From positions 10,150,254 to 10,214,253 of the forward strand of contig NC_089826.1 in assembly GCF_035046505.1 (NCBI RefSeq): 64,000 nucleotides of DNA, read 5' to 3'. The DNA is from Tiliqua scincoides. Taxonomy: Eukaryota > Chordata > Lepidosauria > Squamata > Scincidae. Shown here one piece after another: positions 24,414 through 36,510 of this stretch. Position 1 is the first letter of the stretch. Each line of letters starts with the position of its first letter. The notes below the pieces were generated by a model, which saw only the letters and a list, made by a program, of their open reading frames with translations, made no database searches and had not been told where the DNA came from. A program made the translations under genes and the position numbers.

Positions 24414-24783
24414 CAGTGGTTCTCAAACTGTTAGCACCAGGACCCACTTTTTAGAATGAGAACCTGTCAGGACCCACCGGAAGTGATGTCGTGACCGGAA
24501 GCAACATCATCAAGCAGGAAAATTTTTAACAATCCTAGCCTGTAGTCCTACCCACACTTACCCAGGAGTAAGTCCCTTTGACTGTCGTTGTTCAAAGTAT
24601 ATATGTAGTAGCCTGTTCAAAGTACAGAGCTGTAACATTTCCCCAGATGCAGTCAGATACATCAAGTCTAGGTAGCATCAAGACTAATATATTACAAATA
24701 AAATATTGAAATGAATGGGGACACACATGAAATTGGCTCACGACCCAACTAGTGGGTTCTGACCCACAATTTGAGAAACACTG
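24414..24783 (-). mobile_element. hAT MITE family A
   Basis: Starts cagtggttctcaaactgtta and ends atttgagaaacactg. Its body is the complement of the 22444 copy. The flanks match at 5 of 8, so the target duplication has decayed. Confidence 0.8.
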
Positions 24784-25003
24784 CTCTGAATTACTGTAGC
24801 TAGTAATTCCCACCAATGCCTTGATACATGAGTTTGAAAACAAGTAGTTATTTGTTGAGGTGGGGAATACCCCATACCCTGAAGATAGCAGTAACGCTCC
24901 TCTCTTTAAGAGAAGTCCCTACCATGGAGTTCAAATAGCATGTAGGACCTGGTGGCAGCAAAGGAACTGCAGCAAGGCCCAGAGCAGGAGATTTTAGACA
25001 AAG

Positions 25004-25092
25004 GCTGCAATCCTAACCTCACTTTCCTGGGAGTAAGTCCCATTGAACACAATAGGACTGACTTCTGAGTAGACCTACTTAGGCTTGTGCCC
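25004..25092. repeat. palindromic MITE, family J
   Basis: gctgcaatcctaacctcact...acctacttaggcttgtgccc, with the mirrored centre gggagtaagtcccattg. Confidence 0.75.
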
Positions 25093-25687
25093 TGAATTTG
25101 CCAAACTCTGCATAAAAGAGGCAGTCAGACTCCCCCAGCAAAGCAGGTTTGTAAAAAGAATTCAACAGAATTTTGGATGCCAGAGCACCTTTTACAACTG
25201 CCATTGACAGCTTTATGGCAGTCAGTACCGGCAGAAGAGGTGCAACGACAGCCGGTGAGTAGAGGAGAGGGCCATATGTAACAAGAAGCAAATTATTTCC
25301 AAACAGGAATAGATTATGCTAACTATCCTGTTAGCACTGGCCTGATCCAGTGGGGCTGTTCTTTTGTTCTTAACTGGAGTTTCAGTGGTGCACCCCTCCC
25401 TTTGTTATTTTTGAGCTTAATTTAGCAGGCACGGGGGAAGGTGCTTACTACAGTGGCATTTTATGTTGCCTTCTTGTTTTATGATGTCAGTTTAATATTG
25501 AGTTCTTTTCATTATGAACCATGATTATTGGGTTATCGATGACAAGACAGGTGACAGACAAATCTTTCAAAGCAATACAATAAAATTTACTCCCATTCAA
25601 TCAATCAACTAAAGCTTTCGTCAATCCATTGACTGCTTTAAATTTTCATTCCCAGATTACGGTTTGCCAGGTGTATTAATGTATAGT
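25093..25687. other. unassigned DNA with a CR1 tail scrap
   Basis: 25338-25372 (ggcctgatccagtggggctg) is a short plus-strand CR1-group 3' end. The remainder is not recognised. Confidence 0.5.
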
Positions 25688-25932
25688 GGAGGCAGGCTGT
25701 GCAGCATGGCCTTTCCCAGTTTGAAGAGACACTTGGCCAACAGTCTGGGGCTAAGAGGCAAAGAAGGAAGGCCCATAGCCAGGGAGACAGACCAGGGACA
25801 GACTGCACTTGCTCCCAGTGTGGAAGGGATTGTCACTCCCGAATCGGCCTTTTCAGCCACACTAGACGCTGTTCCAGAACCACCATTCAGAGCGCGATAC
25901 CAGAGTCTTTCGAGACTGAAGGTTGCCACCAC
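25688..25932 (+). mobile_element. zinc-finger LINE, 3' end (RTE-like), copy 1
   Basis: Encodes AVQHGLSQFEETLGQQSG... and a C-terminal C-x2-C-x12-H-x3-C finger (CSQCGRDCHSRIGLFSHTRR followed by C). It ends at the tail agtctttcgagact (25904-25917) and gaaggttgcc. About 240 bp, 5'-truncated. The clade is my inference: the C-terminal layout resembles RTE-type ORFs. Confidence 0.78.
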
Positions 25933-27270
25933 ATAAGACACCATGAAGAGGATGCCACCGTATTGCAGAAAATAAGGCTGAGTGAATTCTTCCTTCCAGT
26001 TTTGTGTTCCGGCTTAAGGAGACCCAGATCTGAAAGAGCTGTGTTGGGCTGCTGCCCCGGATCGCCATAGGAAACAAAATTGCTCCAGCTGCCACTTCAG
26101 TGTGCATTAAAAAGAAAAAGATGGAGACTTCAACTTTCCCTCTGGATAATGTAGACTGAATGTATTCATTTCTTTATTTTTGCATTAAACATTCAGGAAC
26201 TAAGGAGGGAGATTTAGAGCTACTGGAAAGTTCAGTTTAAGGTCGGGGCTGTCAAAAAAAAAATGGTAAGGAGGAACTGCGTGGGAAGGGGGTGGGATTG
26301 GTGGAGCCCTGCTCCACCAGATCCTATCCTCTGTGGGCTGCAAAATAGCCAGCACAAACTTGAAAAGCCCCATTGCAGAGCTTGGGGGTTTTCCCAGGAG
26401 AAAGGGAACGAAAGTCCCCTTCCCCTGAGGTGACCTCCAGTGGCCCAGGATTCAGTGGTTGCCATTTTGATGCTGCCATACCTGGCGGCGCCACCAGGGA
26501 TAGGATTGGGCTGCAAGTGAAAAAAGCAAAGGAGGTTTCCTTTGGAGGTTCTGGTTGCTGAATTGGAATTTGCCGATATTTAATTCCTGACAGTGCTGAT
26601 CCATCCATGAGGCCAAATGAGATAGTTGCCTCAGGCAGCAGATTACCACCATCTGTCCTTTTCCACTGTTTTCTCACTCTCCCACTTCCTGAATTAGAAA
26701 AGGAAGAGGGGGTGGACTGGAATAGGAAGTGTGGAGGAGGGAGAGGGGTGGTAGGTTTCATTGTTCCCTCTTCCTTTTCCAATCCAGGGAATGGAAGGAG
26801 TAGAGACACATACACATAGCCTGAAGATAATTTTGTACAATATTTTTAACAATTTTTGTGCAGAAAACAAGGTTTGTGCATGAAACACAGTTTGTGATTT
26901 TAATTTTTAGGCAGAGAAGTAAAAAAAATGTTGTGTTGGTGCTCAGAAAAGTTCAGTATATTCTGTATTTTGGAATTCCGGATAAGGGGTGCCCAATCTG
27001 TAGCTTGGAAGGAAGTTCAAATGTCCCACTGCCTGTAGTATACCATGAAGTGTCATGCTGATTGATTTAACAAAAACAACTTCACAGATCAAAAAAAATA
27101 GGAGGCATGGCACCCACCAGAATCACTCCATTTTATGTCCTACCGATACAACAGGAAAAGCAAGCATGTGATTTTGGTGGCAATCATATACACATTGACC
27201 TGGAAATAAACCCCATTGACTACAACTGGGCTTACTTCTCAGTACATATGAATATGGACAGGACTATAAA
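25933..27270. other. unassigned DNA
   Basis: No gene recognised. The opposed frames at 26324-26819 are featureless. A degraded family J-like palindrome may lie at 27195-27270. Confidence 0.4.
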
Positions 27271-27274
27271 TCTC

Positions 27275-27440
27275 TCCCATTGAACATGTGAATCTGCCTC
27301 TTCTGAGTCAGACCATTGGTTCACCTGGGTCAATATTATCAGACTGGCAACAGCTCTCCTGGGTTTCAGGCAGGAAATTCAGAGAGACTGAACCTGCAGC
27401 TTACTTCTTGGGAAGCATGTGCTCAACTGCAGAGTGATTA
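27275..27440 (-). mobile_element. tRNA-Ala-derived SINE, decayed
   Basis: gtgaatctgcctcttctgag, agtcagaccattggttcacc and gactggcaacagctctcc are the complement of the SINE body and 3' part. The tRNA head beyond ~27390 is poorly preserved. Confidence 0.6.
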
Positions 27441-27647
27441 TTATTGATTAGTAATTATTAAGTCTATTTGGCTACAGCCCCTCCCCAAATAGGACTTAAC
27501 GGTGCTTAACTTTGGTGGAACTGTGCCATGTGCTGCTGGCCACCCAAGAGATGGGGAAGAGAATGCATTTTTCTGCTTCTGGTTTACTCAGGAAATTAAT
27601 TCATTGTGCCTCTTTTTAAAATAAAATATCTTGCTAAGCCTCTAAAT

Positions 27648-28112
27648 CAGGGGTGTCCAAAGTTTTTGGCAGGAGGGCCACATCGTCTCTCTGACACTGT
27701 GTCAGGGGCCAGGGAAAAAAAAGAATTAATTTACATTTAAAATTTGAATAAATTTACATATGTTTACATAAATTAATATATTAAAGATGAACTTACATGA
27801 ATGAATGAAGGTCTTGCAATAGCTCAAGGCCTATAAAAGGCTTTGCACAAAGCAAGGTTGGCCTTTCCTTTGCTGTTGCTACTGCATCACAGTCATGAAA
27901 CCATAAGCAGTGGAGGGAGCCCTTGTCCCACAGCTCACGCAAGTGGTCAAACAGTCGCCCTCACACTGAGAGCAGTTGCGTCAGGCCAGTGTGGGCTCCA
28001 ACAAATCTCTGGAGGGCCAGAGACTCATTGGAGACTGGGGGCTCCCTGAGGGCCGCTTTGAGAGGCCTCGAGGGCCGCAAGTGGCCCCAGGCCCAGGGTT
28101 TGGGCACCCCTG
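27648..28112 (+). mobile_element. hAT element family E, 465 bp
   Basis: Starts caggggtgtccaaagttttt and ends gtttgggcacccctg. A perfect target duplication, ctctaaat, lies at 27640-27647 and 28113-28120. Its length and body match the inverted copy at 23677. It carries no transposase. Confidence 0.92.
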
Positions 28113-28120
28113 CTCTAAAT

Positions 28121-29212
28121 GCCAGGTGCGCAAGGAGGGATGCTGTAGTGACTGCAGAGGAATTTGTATAACACTTCTAGGGAGGCAACTGCGGCTGTGA
28201 CAATGGCTTAGGCAGTCTAAGCTATTCCACCACCAGCAGGACACTTCATTTCAATAAAACCTTCAAATGCACAAATCTAGCATTTGAAAAGTCCAGCGGT
28301 TTTGTCGGAATCATTTGTGTTTAAGGGACGATTCTAGCTATGTAACAGAAGATAATAAAAGTCACCAAGATAGATTCCTCTTCTGCTGTTTAGGAGACCC
28401 GGCTTCTTGGATGGCTGTGCATTTACATATATTCATTTATCACATTTATATAATGTCCAAGGTGCTCAGGGCAGTGTACGTATAAGGACAAACGGTATGG
28501 TATTGATTACTCTCTGATCCAGCTTTATGCCCAGTTAATTATCATGGGCCACCTTCTGTCCAAATACACACAAATGAATCCTGGAAACTGTAGCTGGGAG
28601 AGGATGTTGAAAAAAAAACTGACAGCTTCTGAGAACTGTAGCTCCCAGGCAGGGCCAGGGTCAGAAGTTGCCCTAGCGAGACAACTTCTGCCAGTCACAC
28701 CTTCGCAGGGATTCACCACCAAGAGACTCCCAGCCCCTGCTGATCTTCATCATTGTCACCCACCACCTCTGGTCCAGAGGGGATCAATAATAGCAAGGAG
28801 AAGGAGGTGTTGCTGCCGCCACTTTACTCATCCCTGCAATCGCCACAGCAATGAGGAGAAGCTACAGCAGCAAAGGAGGAGGAGGCGAGTCCACTAAGAG
28901 AGCAGGAGGCACTGAGGGCCTCTTGCTCCAGCACCCTCCATAGCCCAGAGCTGGCACTGATCTTGCAGTTCCCTGACATCAAGACTATGCCACAGGGAAT
29001 AGTCAGGGTAAGCCTGGAAGCTGGAAGCTGGATGACAAGCCAAGATGCAAAAGACAGAGCTGGGAGACAGGCAGGGTGTGAGCTCAGAAAGGAAGCCTAA
29101 ATATGACTTCCTGTTGAGGAGTCTAATCTCCAGCCTATGTGGGCAGCGCCAGTCTAGAACTTGAAAACCCTCATTGCTCCCAAAGATTCTCTAGCCTACA
29201 ACCTATGTAGGC
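28121..29212. other. unassigned DNA
   Basis: A possible L2-like tail scrap lies at 28425-28490 (catttatataatgtccaagg). The rest is not recognised. The frame at 28544-28897 is compositionally biased and unsupported. Confidence 0.4.
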
Positions 29213-29356
29213 TTAGGAGGGCACCAGGATGCAGGTCTCTTGCTGTCTTGTGTGCTCCCTGGGGAATTTGGTGGGCCATGTGAGATACAGGAAGCTGAAC
29301 TAGATGGGCCTATGGCCTGATCCAGTGGGGCTGTTCTTATGTTCTTCTTAAGTTCT
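29213..29356 (+). mobile_element. CR1-group LINE 3' end
   Basis: Carries gagggcaccaggatgcaggt, gaactagatgggcctatggc and ggggctgttcttatgttctt. This is the last ~140 bp of the 12454-16265 family. Confidence 0.88.
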
Positions 29357-29370
29357 TAACCCACTCTCGA

Positions 29371-29460
29371 CAATGACTTGCAACCATTGTAACCTAAGTT
29401 ACAGTGACTTGCAACTTGAATGTAACCTAAGTTACAATGACTTGCAACTTGAACCTAAGG
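29371..29460. repeat. short tandem repeat, ~31-33 bp units
   Basis: Two units plus a partial third share gacttgcaac and gtaacctaagtta. Confidence 0.8.
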
Positions 29461-29543
29461 CTGCTATCCTATGCACACTTTCCTGAGAGTAAGCCTCTTT
29501 GAATGGGACTTACTTCGATGAGATAAACACAGGATTGTGCCCT
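29459..29543. repeat. palindromic MITE, family J, diverged
   Basis: gctgctatcctatgcacact...cacaggattgtgccc. The centre is shortened. Confidence 0.6.
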
Positions 29544-30165
29544 TATAGCACAATCATAGGCCTTGTGAGTGCTATATAGTGTTACAGCCCAAGAGAGCTT
29601 GCAGAAATCCCTTGTCCAGTTTCAAATGGTGATGTGCCTAAATTAGCATCTCATTTACCTTGAGCTTGCTAAAGAACCTTGATGCAATTAATCTAAACTT
29701 TGGCTTTTCCCTTTAGGAATGTGTTAATGCTTTCTTCCAGCTACACAGTCTGGCTGCTTTTAATGCTTGGAGCTCCAACTTAGTGGTCATGGAGAATTGA
29801 TTCCTTTCTGCTACAAATTATCATCCCATACATGACACACATGGAAAATGCTTCCAGAACAAAGGCCCTCCAGGAACTGAAATACAGGCTCAGAAAATGC
29901 AACAGGGCAAGCTCCAGGTGACTCCTGAACACAATCCTGGAGATTTTAACAGAGCCTCCAGAAATTCCCAACATGTGGGAGGGGGGGGGAGTTTTCTTCA
30001 GGAATTTCCTGAGTCAGAATTGGCTACCCTAGAAGTTGGAGAAATAAGAGGTGCTTCTTGTCCAAGGAGTTGGGCAGTGAGATGGTAGAAATCCTGTAAG
30101 TGTGGCTGGTTTGGCATCACCAGTCCTGATCACATGAACTCACAAAGCGATCTCAGGACCACATT
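29544..30165. other. unassigned DNA
   Basis: Nothing recognised. Confidence 0.5.
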
Positions 30166-30742
30166 AGAACATAAGAACATAAGAACAGCCCCACTGGATC
30201 AGGCCATAGGCCCATCTAGTCCAGCTTCCTGTATCTCACAGCGGCCCACCAAATGCCCCAGGGAGAACACCAGATAACAAGAGACCTCATCCTGGTGCCC
30301 TCCCTTGCATCTGGCATTCTGACATAGCCCATTTCTAAGATCAGGAGGTTGTGCATACACATCATGGCTTGTACCCCGTAATGGATTTTTCCTCCAGAAA
30401 CTTGTCCAATCCCCTTTTAAAGGCGTCTAGGCTAGACGCCAGCACCACATCCTGTGGCAAGGAGTTCCACAGACCGACCACACGCTGAGTAAAGAAATAT
30501 TTTCTTTTGTCTGTCCTAACCCGCCCAACACTCAATTTTAGTGGATGTCCCCTGGTTCTGGTATTATGTGAGAGTGTAAAGAGCATCTCCCTATCCACTC
30601 TGTCCATTCCCTGCATAATTTTGTATGTCTCAATCATGTCCCCCCTCAAGCGTCTCTTTTCTAGGCTGAAGAAGCCCAAACGCCGTAGCCTTTCCTCATA
30701 AGGAAGGTGCCCCAGCCCCGCAATCATCTTAGTCGCTCTTTA
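30166..30742 (-). mobile_element. CR1-group LINE 3' fragment, ~577 bp
   Basis: The minus strand reads through the ORF2 C-terminus ([47 protein letters not shown], ending SITGYKP) and the 3' UTR. A 121-residue frame is still open (30362-30727). The 5' border falls at gagcgactaagatgatt, the same point as in the 50611-51186 copy. Confidence 0.92.
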
Positions 30743-32108
30743 TTTTTAATGTATATTTTGTATATTTTTGTATACAAAATATACATGTATATTAATGTAT
30801 ATTTTTAATGTACATTATTTTTAATGTATATTTTGGCCTAGCGTTTTTTCCTTCATTGTTTAAAAAACAGTATACTGAGAGACATGTGAATTACAATAAA
30901 ACTATGCAAGGCAAACTTTAACTCCTTCCCTCCCTGATGTAGATCTCTCTCATCAGATCCCTAAAGAGATCCTCAAAGTGCCTTCAGCCCTCAACTCTCT
31001 CTGGCCATCAGGGGAACAGCATCCAGGCTCCTGAGCTCTTAAAAGGGGAGGTGGACAGCCATGGATGAAGAGCACGCCCTCACTTCACATAAAGAGAACC
31101 CTGTTCAGCATCTTATGTTCCCTAACTTTTAGAAACCTCTGATACCTCAGAAGATGCATATGGTTGTAAACTATGACTAAAATATTTTCTTTTGAAATCA
31201 TGACTGCCTCTGCTCCTTTGTATTTATCGATAGCAGCAAACTAACTGGTAGCAGAATTTACTATAGGAAAGGGGTTCTTCCCCTGAGTGCTCTGCTTAAC
31301 GGTCTCTCCCTTTTCCAATAAGTTCCCACATTTGTGGGATAATTCTTTGAAAAGCAATCAAAGAGCCAACGCAGATATTTAAACACATTAGAGAAGCATT
31401 TAACAACCTCACATTAAGCATAATCTTTGGAACAAAAGCAACAGCAAATAAGCCAACCTGAAAAGCAGTGTCATGTCTTATTAAAATTGGCGTAGAAAAT
31501 CTTTGTCAATTGCGGTTCCACAATAAGCACACGCTTCCACCTGCTGCCATCAAAACACAGCCAGCTTTGAGTTCCATCCGTATTTCTCCTCCAACATTGA
31601 TTACGGAGCCGTTTATTAACATTTCAATTCATTGTCAGGGCATGACTTTAATACACCGAGCTATCAACTTGTCCAGTTGGATAGGTAAGAGAGACTAAAA
31701 AAACCATTCAGGTTCAATAGCAGGCAGCATTTCAAAGTCTAGATGCAATTTATTTTCTACACGGACGTCGTGACCAATTTTTCCTGCCTTTTTCCCTTGA
31801 CCTACAGTGTGCTCCACTCCCATCTCATTTACCCGAGATTGTGACGATATTTCATTTCTAACCATGGGTGAAAAGTGAAAGTCTTCCGGCTGATGTTGTG
31901 CCAATTACATCTCTATCCTTTCCTTGCGCCTCCAGGTTATGTTATCAAAATTGATCAAGAGTGGATTTATAGGAGACATTGTCTTTCTTTTTCTGCTGTC
32001 ACTAAATCAACTTGACATCCAACCCTGTTTCTGGTGCGCTGTTAGTGAAAAAGTGAGTTTGGGGCAGTGAGCTGAATCACGCAGGTGCTCCTGCAAAATA
32101 GCTTATTT
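30743..32108. other. unassigned DNA, AT-rich at the start
   Basis: 30743-30840 is an AT-rich tract of repeated taatgtatattttt-type units. No gene or repeat is recognised afterwards. Confidence 0.5.
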
Positions 32109-32630
32109 CAGGGGGTGTCAAACTCATTTCATACAGCGGGCCAGCTGAATAGCATTCATGGTGTCTGCTGAGGCTGGAAGTGACATCATTAAGCAGATCA
32201 TAGCCAGAAATAAGCATTTTGATCTCATGTAGGAACTCATTATTTGCAAATTACAGAAGATAAGATATGCAAATCTTGATAATATTTTCAAGATATGGGA
32301 GCGCACAATTATCACAAGCGCTGCCCTTTCAGCAGTGTTGCTTTTACCGCAGCATGACCACAGCTCAAGAGCTGAGAGGTGGTCTGTGAAGTGACACTTC
32401 AACAGAAGCAGCACTGCTGAAGACAGCCAGCATGAAAACTCCCTCATTCGCCCTTCTTGGTCTGTCCTTGCCCCACTGGGCCTCCTTCCATCTCTTCCTC
32501 CAAGAGGCTTGGCAGAAGCAGTGCTGCTCAAAGTGTGGCACTGGGAGAGCCTAATTATCTTGGGGGCTGGATAAAGAGCAGCTATGGGCCAGATTCCTGC
32601 TGCACCCTCTGCAGGGTGCAGAACTACAGA
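32109..32630 (-). mobile_element. hAT element family G, second copy
   Basis: Starts cagggggtgtcaaactcatt and carries gaatagcattcatggtg and cagaaataagcattttgatc, the complement of the 19277 copy. The right border and target duplication are not clear. Confidence 0.65.
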
Positions 32631-32659
32631 GACACCCATCTAGAACTGGCGATGGATTA

Positions 32660-33332
32660 CACAGGCCTACAAAATTGAGGGTTAGAAAAAATTTTCCCAA
32701 ACTTTATGGTGGTTTGATATGAATTTGGGGTGTCATTCCAAAAATGGCACCCGTTTTCCCTATCACGTCTAGTTTTGGAGATATAGTATAGCCTCATTAT
32801 AATAACAGGTATTTATATACCGCCTTTCTTGGTCTTTATTCAAGACTTTATTCAAGGCGGTTCACATAGGCAGGCTTTATTTAAATCCCTTATTAAATAG
32901 GGATATTTACAATTTGAAAGAAGGTTCTTTCTTTCAAGAACCACTACATTCAAGGTGTTTCATTCCGATCTGGCTTCACATTCTGGCCTCCATCCTCCCA
33001 CGCTCAGAGCAGATGGAAATAGCTCGGCTTCAGCTTGTCAGCTGCTTCAAGGTCGCACGGTGCTGGTGGCCTCGAACTGGCTACCTTGTGGATGTTATCT
33101 TCAGGCAGACGGAGGCTCTACCCTCTAGACCAGTGTGAATGGTTCACTAATGTGCCATGGTGTAGGCTTCCTCATGAGGAAGCTGCTTGAACCATTCACT
33201 AAAGAGGCTATGTTGTGTCTCCAAAACTAGACTGACAGGGCAAAACGGACGCCATTTTTGAAATCAGCACCCCAAATATACCCAGGAATTGGTGTAACGT
33301 TTAAGGAAGCAAAATGTTTTGTTGGCCTGTGT
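32660..33332. mobile_element. fold-back element interrupted by a SINE
   Basis: The left arm (32660-32794) has acaggcctacaaaattgagg and gttttggagatatagtatag. The right arm (33138-33332) has the complements ctatgttgtgtctccaaaac and gttttgttggcctgtgtg. The centre holds the palindrome gcttcctcatgaggaagc. A tRNA-type SINE lies in the left half. No coding capacity. Confidence 0.8.
32795..33137 (-). mobile_element. tRNA-derived SINE with L2-like tail
   Basis: On the minus strand, ctggtctagagggtagagcc is an A-box-type head. The segment read in plus as cctcgaactgg corresponds to a B box. The 3' end (plus-strand 32795-32880) is tttatataccgcctttcttg and aaggcggttcacat, typical of L2-tailed SINEs. Confidence 0.6.
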
Positions 33333-33342
33333 GATCAGAGTC

Positions 33343-34085
33343 CATCAAGAAACAAAAGAAGGGTTGTTTGATGAGCTCATCCCACAATGGCTTCCATGCT
33401 TCCCTCATGCCATTCCATTGAGCTGTGCTGTGAGCTTGGTCTCAAACATGGGGCGACTCCCCCATGTGCACGTATTCACACGCATAGGAGTGGCTGAGGG
33501 ATAATATCTTACCTGACAGGTTCCTAGCTGTAGTGAGATTTGAACCAGGACTTCCCTGCTCACAGATTAGCTCCTGCAGCTTTCATTTTGTATGGGGAGG
33601 CAGATATGTAGATTTAGGAAGCTCACGAGACACCATTCATTATTTATACCATTTGTAAGCATGCACTTATCAAACATTGCTGCGGTCTCCAGAATAAACA
33701 GACATTAATTAAATAGCCAAAGAGCTCACAAACTGAGCAAACATCAATTAAGGGATTCCATCAAAGGCCTAATTAGGGAACTCATTAAAGTCTCCAGCCC
33801 CTAAAGGAGCTCCACCCTCAAACAAATTTACACATTACAAAAATGCATGTAGGTCCCAAGGCTAAGATCCAATTCCAGTAGCAGCTAGTTTCTGATTCTG
33901 TGATGTCAAAGTTGGATGATGTTTTTCATAGCAATGGGGAAAGATGGCCATAAGGTGAAATGTGCAAGTCCCACTTCACCATTTAAGGATGTCAGAATTG
34001 CTTTGCTACATCAGAGCAAAGATCTGCCTAGTCCAGAACTCCATCACCCCCTATGGTCTCTCCCCAGCCAGAGGCGTCCCTAGAG
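33343..34085. other. unassigned DNA
   Basis: Nothing recognised. Confidence 0.5.
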
Positions 34086-34657
34086 CAGGTCACACAACGC
34101 TTTCAACATGCGCTGCCTCCGACGCATCCTCGGCATCACCTGGCAGGACAAAGTTCCAAACACAGTCCTGGAATGAGCTGGAATCCCTAGCATGTATGCG
34201 CTGCTGAAACAGAGACACCTGCGTTGGCTCGGTCATGTCGTGAGAATGGATGATGGCCGGATCCCAAAGGATCTCCTCTATGGAGAACTTGTGCAAGGAA
34301 AGCACCCTACAGGTAGACCACAGCTGCAATACAGGGACATCTGCAAGAGGGATCTGAAGGCCTTAGGAGTGGACCTCAACAGGTGGGAAACCCTGTCCTC
34401 TGAGCGGCCCGCTTGAGGCAGGCTGTGCAGCATGGCCTTTCCCAGTTTGAAGAGACACTTGGCCAACAGACTGAGGCAAAGAGGCAAAGAAGGAAGGCCC
34501 ATAGCCAGGGAGACAGTCCAGGGACAGACTGCACTTGCTCCCAGTGTGGAAGGGATTGTCACTCTCGAATCGGCCTTTTCAGTCACACTAGACCCTGTTC
34601 CAGAACCACCATTCAGAGCGCAATACCAGAGTCTTTCGAGACTGAAGGTTGCCAACT
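34086..34657 (+). mobile_element. zinc-finger LINE 3' region (RTE-like), copy 2
   Basis: The coding remnant reads FNMRCLRRILGITWQDKVPN, HLRWLGHVVRMDDGRIPKDL, LYGELVQGKHPTGRPQLQ, KRDLKALGVDLNRWETL, and the C-x2-C-x12-H-x3-C finger. One stop follows VLE at about 34170 (CGA to TGA likely). A one-base deletion near 34416 shifts the frame between SERPA and RQAVQHG. The tail hairpin agtctttcgagact is at 34630-34643. The interrupted ORF continues almost to the tail, so the 3' UTR is very short. Confidence 0.85.
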
Positions 34658-34659
34658 AC

Positions 34660-35499
34660 TGCAGGCAGGGTGGCTGTGGCCCCACACTGATGCCTTTAGC
34701 ACTGCTGTTCTGATTGCTGCAGCAGTGCTGGAGACATTTGTAGGGGGGTGTGTGCTGCAATCCTGTTCCAACTTCTCTTCCAGAATGGTTGGAGCAGGTC
34801 AAGCGCACGCACCCCTTCCCACCAGTTCTGCTGTCTCTTTTCTCACCTCCTCCCCACCCAACTATTCCTTTAACCCAAACTGGGCAGAAGGATGCTGGGA
34901 GCAGAAAAGGAATCTTGCACTCCCACCTGTTTTGAAGAAAGCAGAGGAAGAAGGCAGCAGAGGGGAGGGTTGGGGTATGCAAGTATTTACAGAGGTACTT
35001 TTAAAAAAACAGTGTGAAAAACTTGGGTGTCACTTCAGCTGCCAGTCTAGCTTCAGTCGGATCTGATTAAAAGCGTCATGGACCCTGCAAAGGACAGACC
35101 TGACAACATTTAGGAATCATAGATTGGCTGCCTCAGAACACAGAGTTTTGGTTTTTAGCTATCATGGCAAGTAGCTTTTAATATATTTCTCTCCTGCCAG
35201 TTTTAAAGCCAACTAAGCTAGTGGCCATTACCGCATCCTGCGGCAACAAACTTCTGCATTAGAGTGAGAAACACTTGCTTTTGTTTCCCTTGAACCTCCT
35301 GCCAGTCTATTTTGCTGGATGAATGCCACGTCTGTTTTCTTTCGGACTCCTCCATTCATACAATGTTGTAATGAGATAGTCTTGTGTCATGTACCCCACA
35401 CAGAGTTTGTCATCTTTCTTGCACAGTAAATAGCCCCAGCCTTGGGTATCTCATTATTCACCTCTCACATTTTTGAAAGGTCACAAGTAAGATACAGAT
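34660..35499. other. unassigned DNA with a decayed CR1 piece
   Basis: 35170-35400 resembles an antisense CR1 3' region (cattaccgcatcctgcggca, ccttgaacctcctgccag). The remainder is not recognised. Confidence 0.4.
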
Positions 35500-35507
35500 C
35501 TCTAGGG

Positions 35508-35872
35508 CAGAGGTTCTCACACATTTAGCACCAGGACCCACTTTTTAGAATGAAAATCTGTCAGGACCCACCGGAAGTGATGTCATGACTGGAAGTGACA
35601 TCATCAAAATTTTTCACAATCCTAGGCTGCAATCCCTACCCACACTTACCCAGGAGTAAGTCCCATTGACTATCATTGTTAAAAGTATATACAGAATAGC
35701 CTGTTCAAAGTATAGGTCTGTAATAGTTCCCCAAATGCAGTCGCATACCGTGGTAGCATCAAGTCTAATAAATTAGAAATAAAATATGGAAATGAATGGG
35801 GACCCACCTGAAATTGGCTCACGACCCACCTAGTGGATCCCGACCCACAGCTTAAGAAACACTGAAACACTG
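35508..35872 (-). mobile_element. hAT MITE family A, 365 bp
   Basis: Starts cagaggttctcacacattta and ends agaaacactgaaacactg. The target duplication ctctaggg/ctctagtg matches at 7 of 8 (35500-35507 and 35873-35880). Confidence 0.88.
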
Positions 35873-36104
35873 CTCTAGTGAACTCTCTCTTTCTCTCTGA
35901 AATTCTCCATCTGTTCTTCCCCAATGCTTTGTACTTTTATAAACCAGTTACCTGTCTGTAAGAGTACCAACCTTCCTATAATTTTGCTCAGTGAGGAGAG
36001 TTTAATAAGAGACAATGGCAGCAATCCTATTCCATTTGGGAGTAAGCCCCTTTAACGCATAGATTTGGGTTCTTAAGAGGCTTTTTGGAAATACAGGTAT
36101 ACAG

Positions 36105-36502
36105 CAATGGCATAGCTAGAGGGGGTGCAAAGCACTAAGTTTTTCAGGGAGCCTCACTGCAGCATGCAAGCAGCCCCTCCCTCTCCCCTTTGGGGCCATT
36201 CCAGGCCACAACTGCAAAATAGAGGCATTGCCTCTGATGCTATCCAGGCCTGCAATGCCATTGGCAGGCATGTGCTTTAGCCAGGCCCAGTGATGTAGCT
36301 AGAGGGGGTGCAAAGCACTAAGTTTTGCAAGCACCTGAATGCACCATGCAATCAGCCCCAGCCCCTCCCTTTCAGAGCATTGCCTCTGTTTTGCTCTCAC
36401 AGCCCATAATGGCTCCTAAGGGGAGGGGGAGCTGCCATCTGCATGCTGTGGTGAGGCTCCCTGCAAAACTTAGTGCTTTGCACCCCCTCCAGCTATGCCA
36501 CG
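36105..36502. mobile_element. mosaic hAT fold-back MITE, family C
   Basis: A perfect 8-bp duplication, gtatacag, lies outside (36097-36104 and 36503-36510). Inside, a subtype A left arm (36105-~36235) is followed by ~54 bp of foreign DNA (36240-36292), a second left terminus of subtype B (from 36293, cagtgatgtagctagaggg), and a subtype A right arm. The 54 bp match the left flank of the MITE at 37187, which suggests captured flanking DNA. Confidence 0.82.
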
Positions 36503-36510
36503 GTATACAG

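Noticed and set aside
23657-28049. Related short proteins MHKARPAF... and MHKARLAF... as a gene family
   Set aside because: Both frames lie in the two copies of hAT family E and are similar only because the DNA is.
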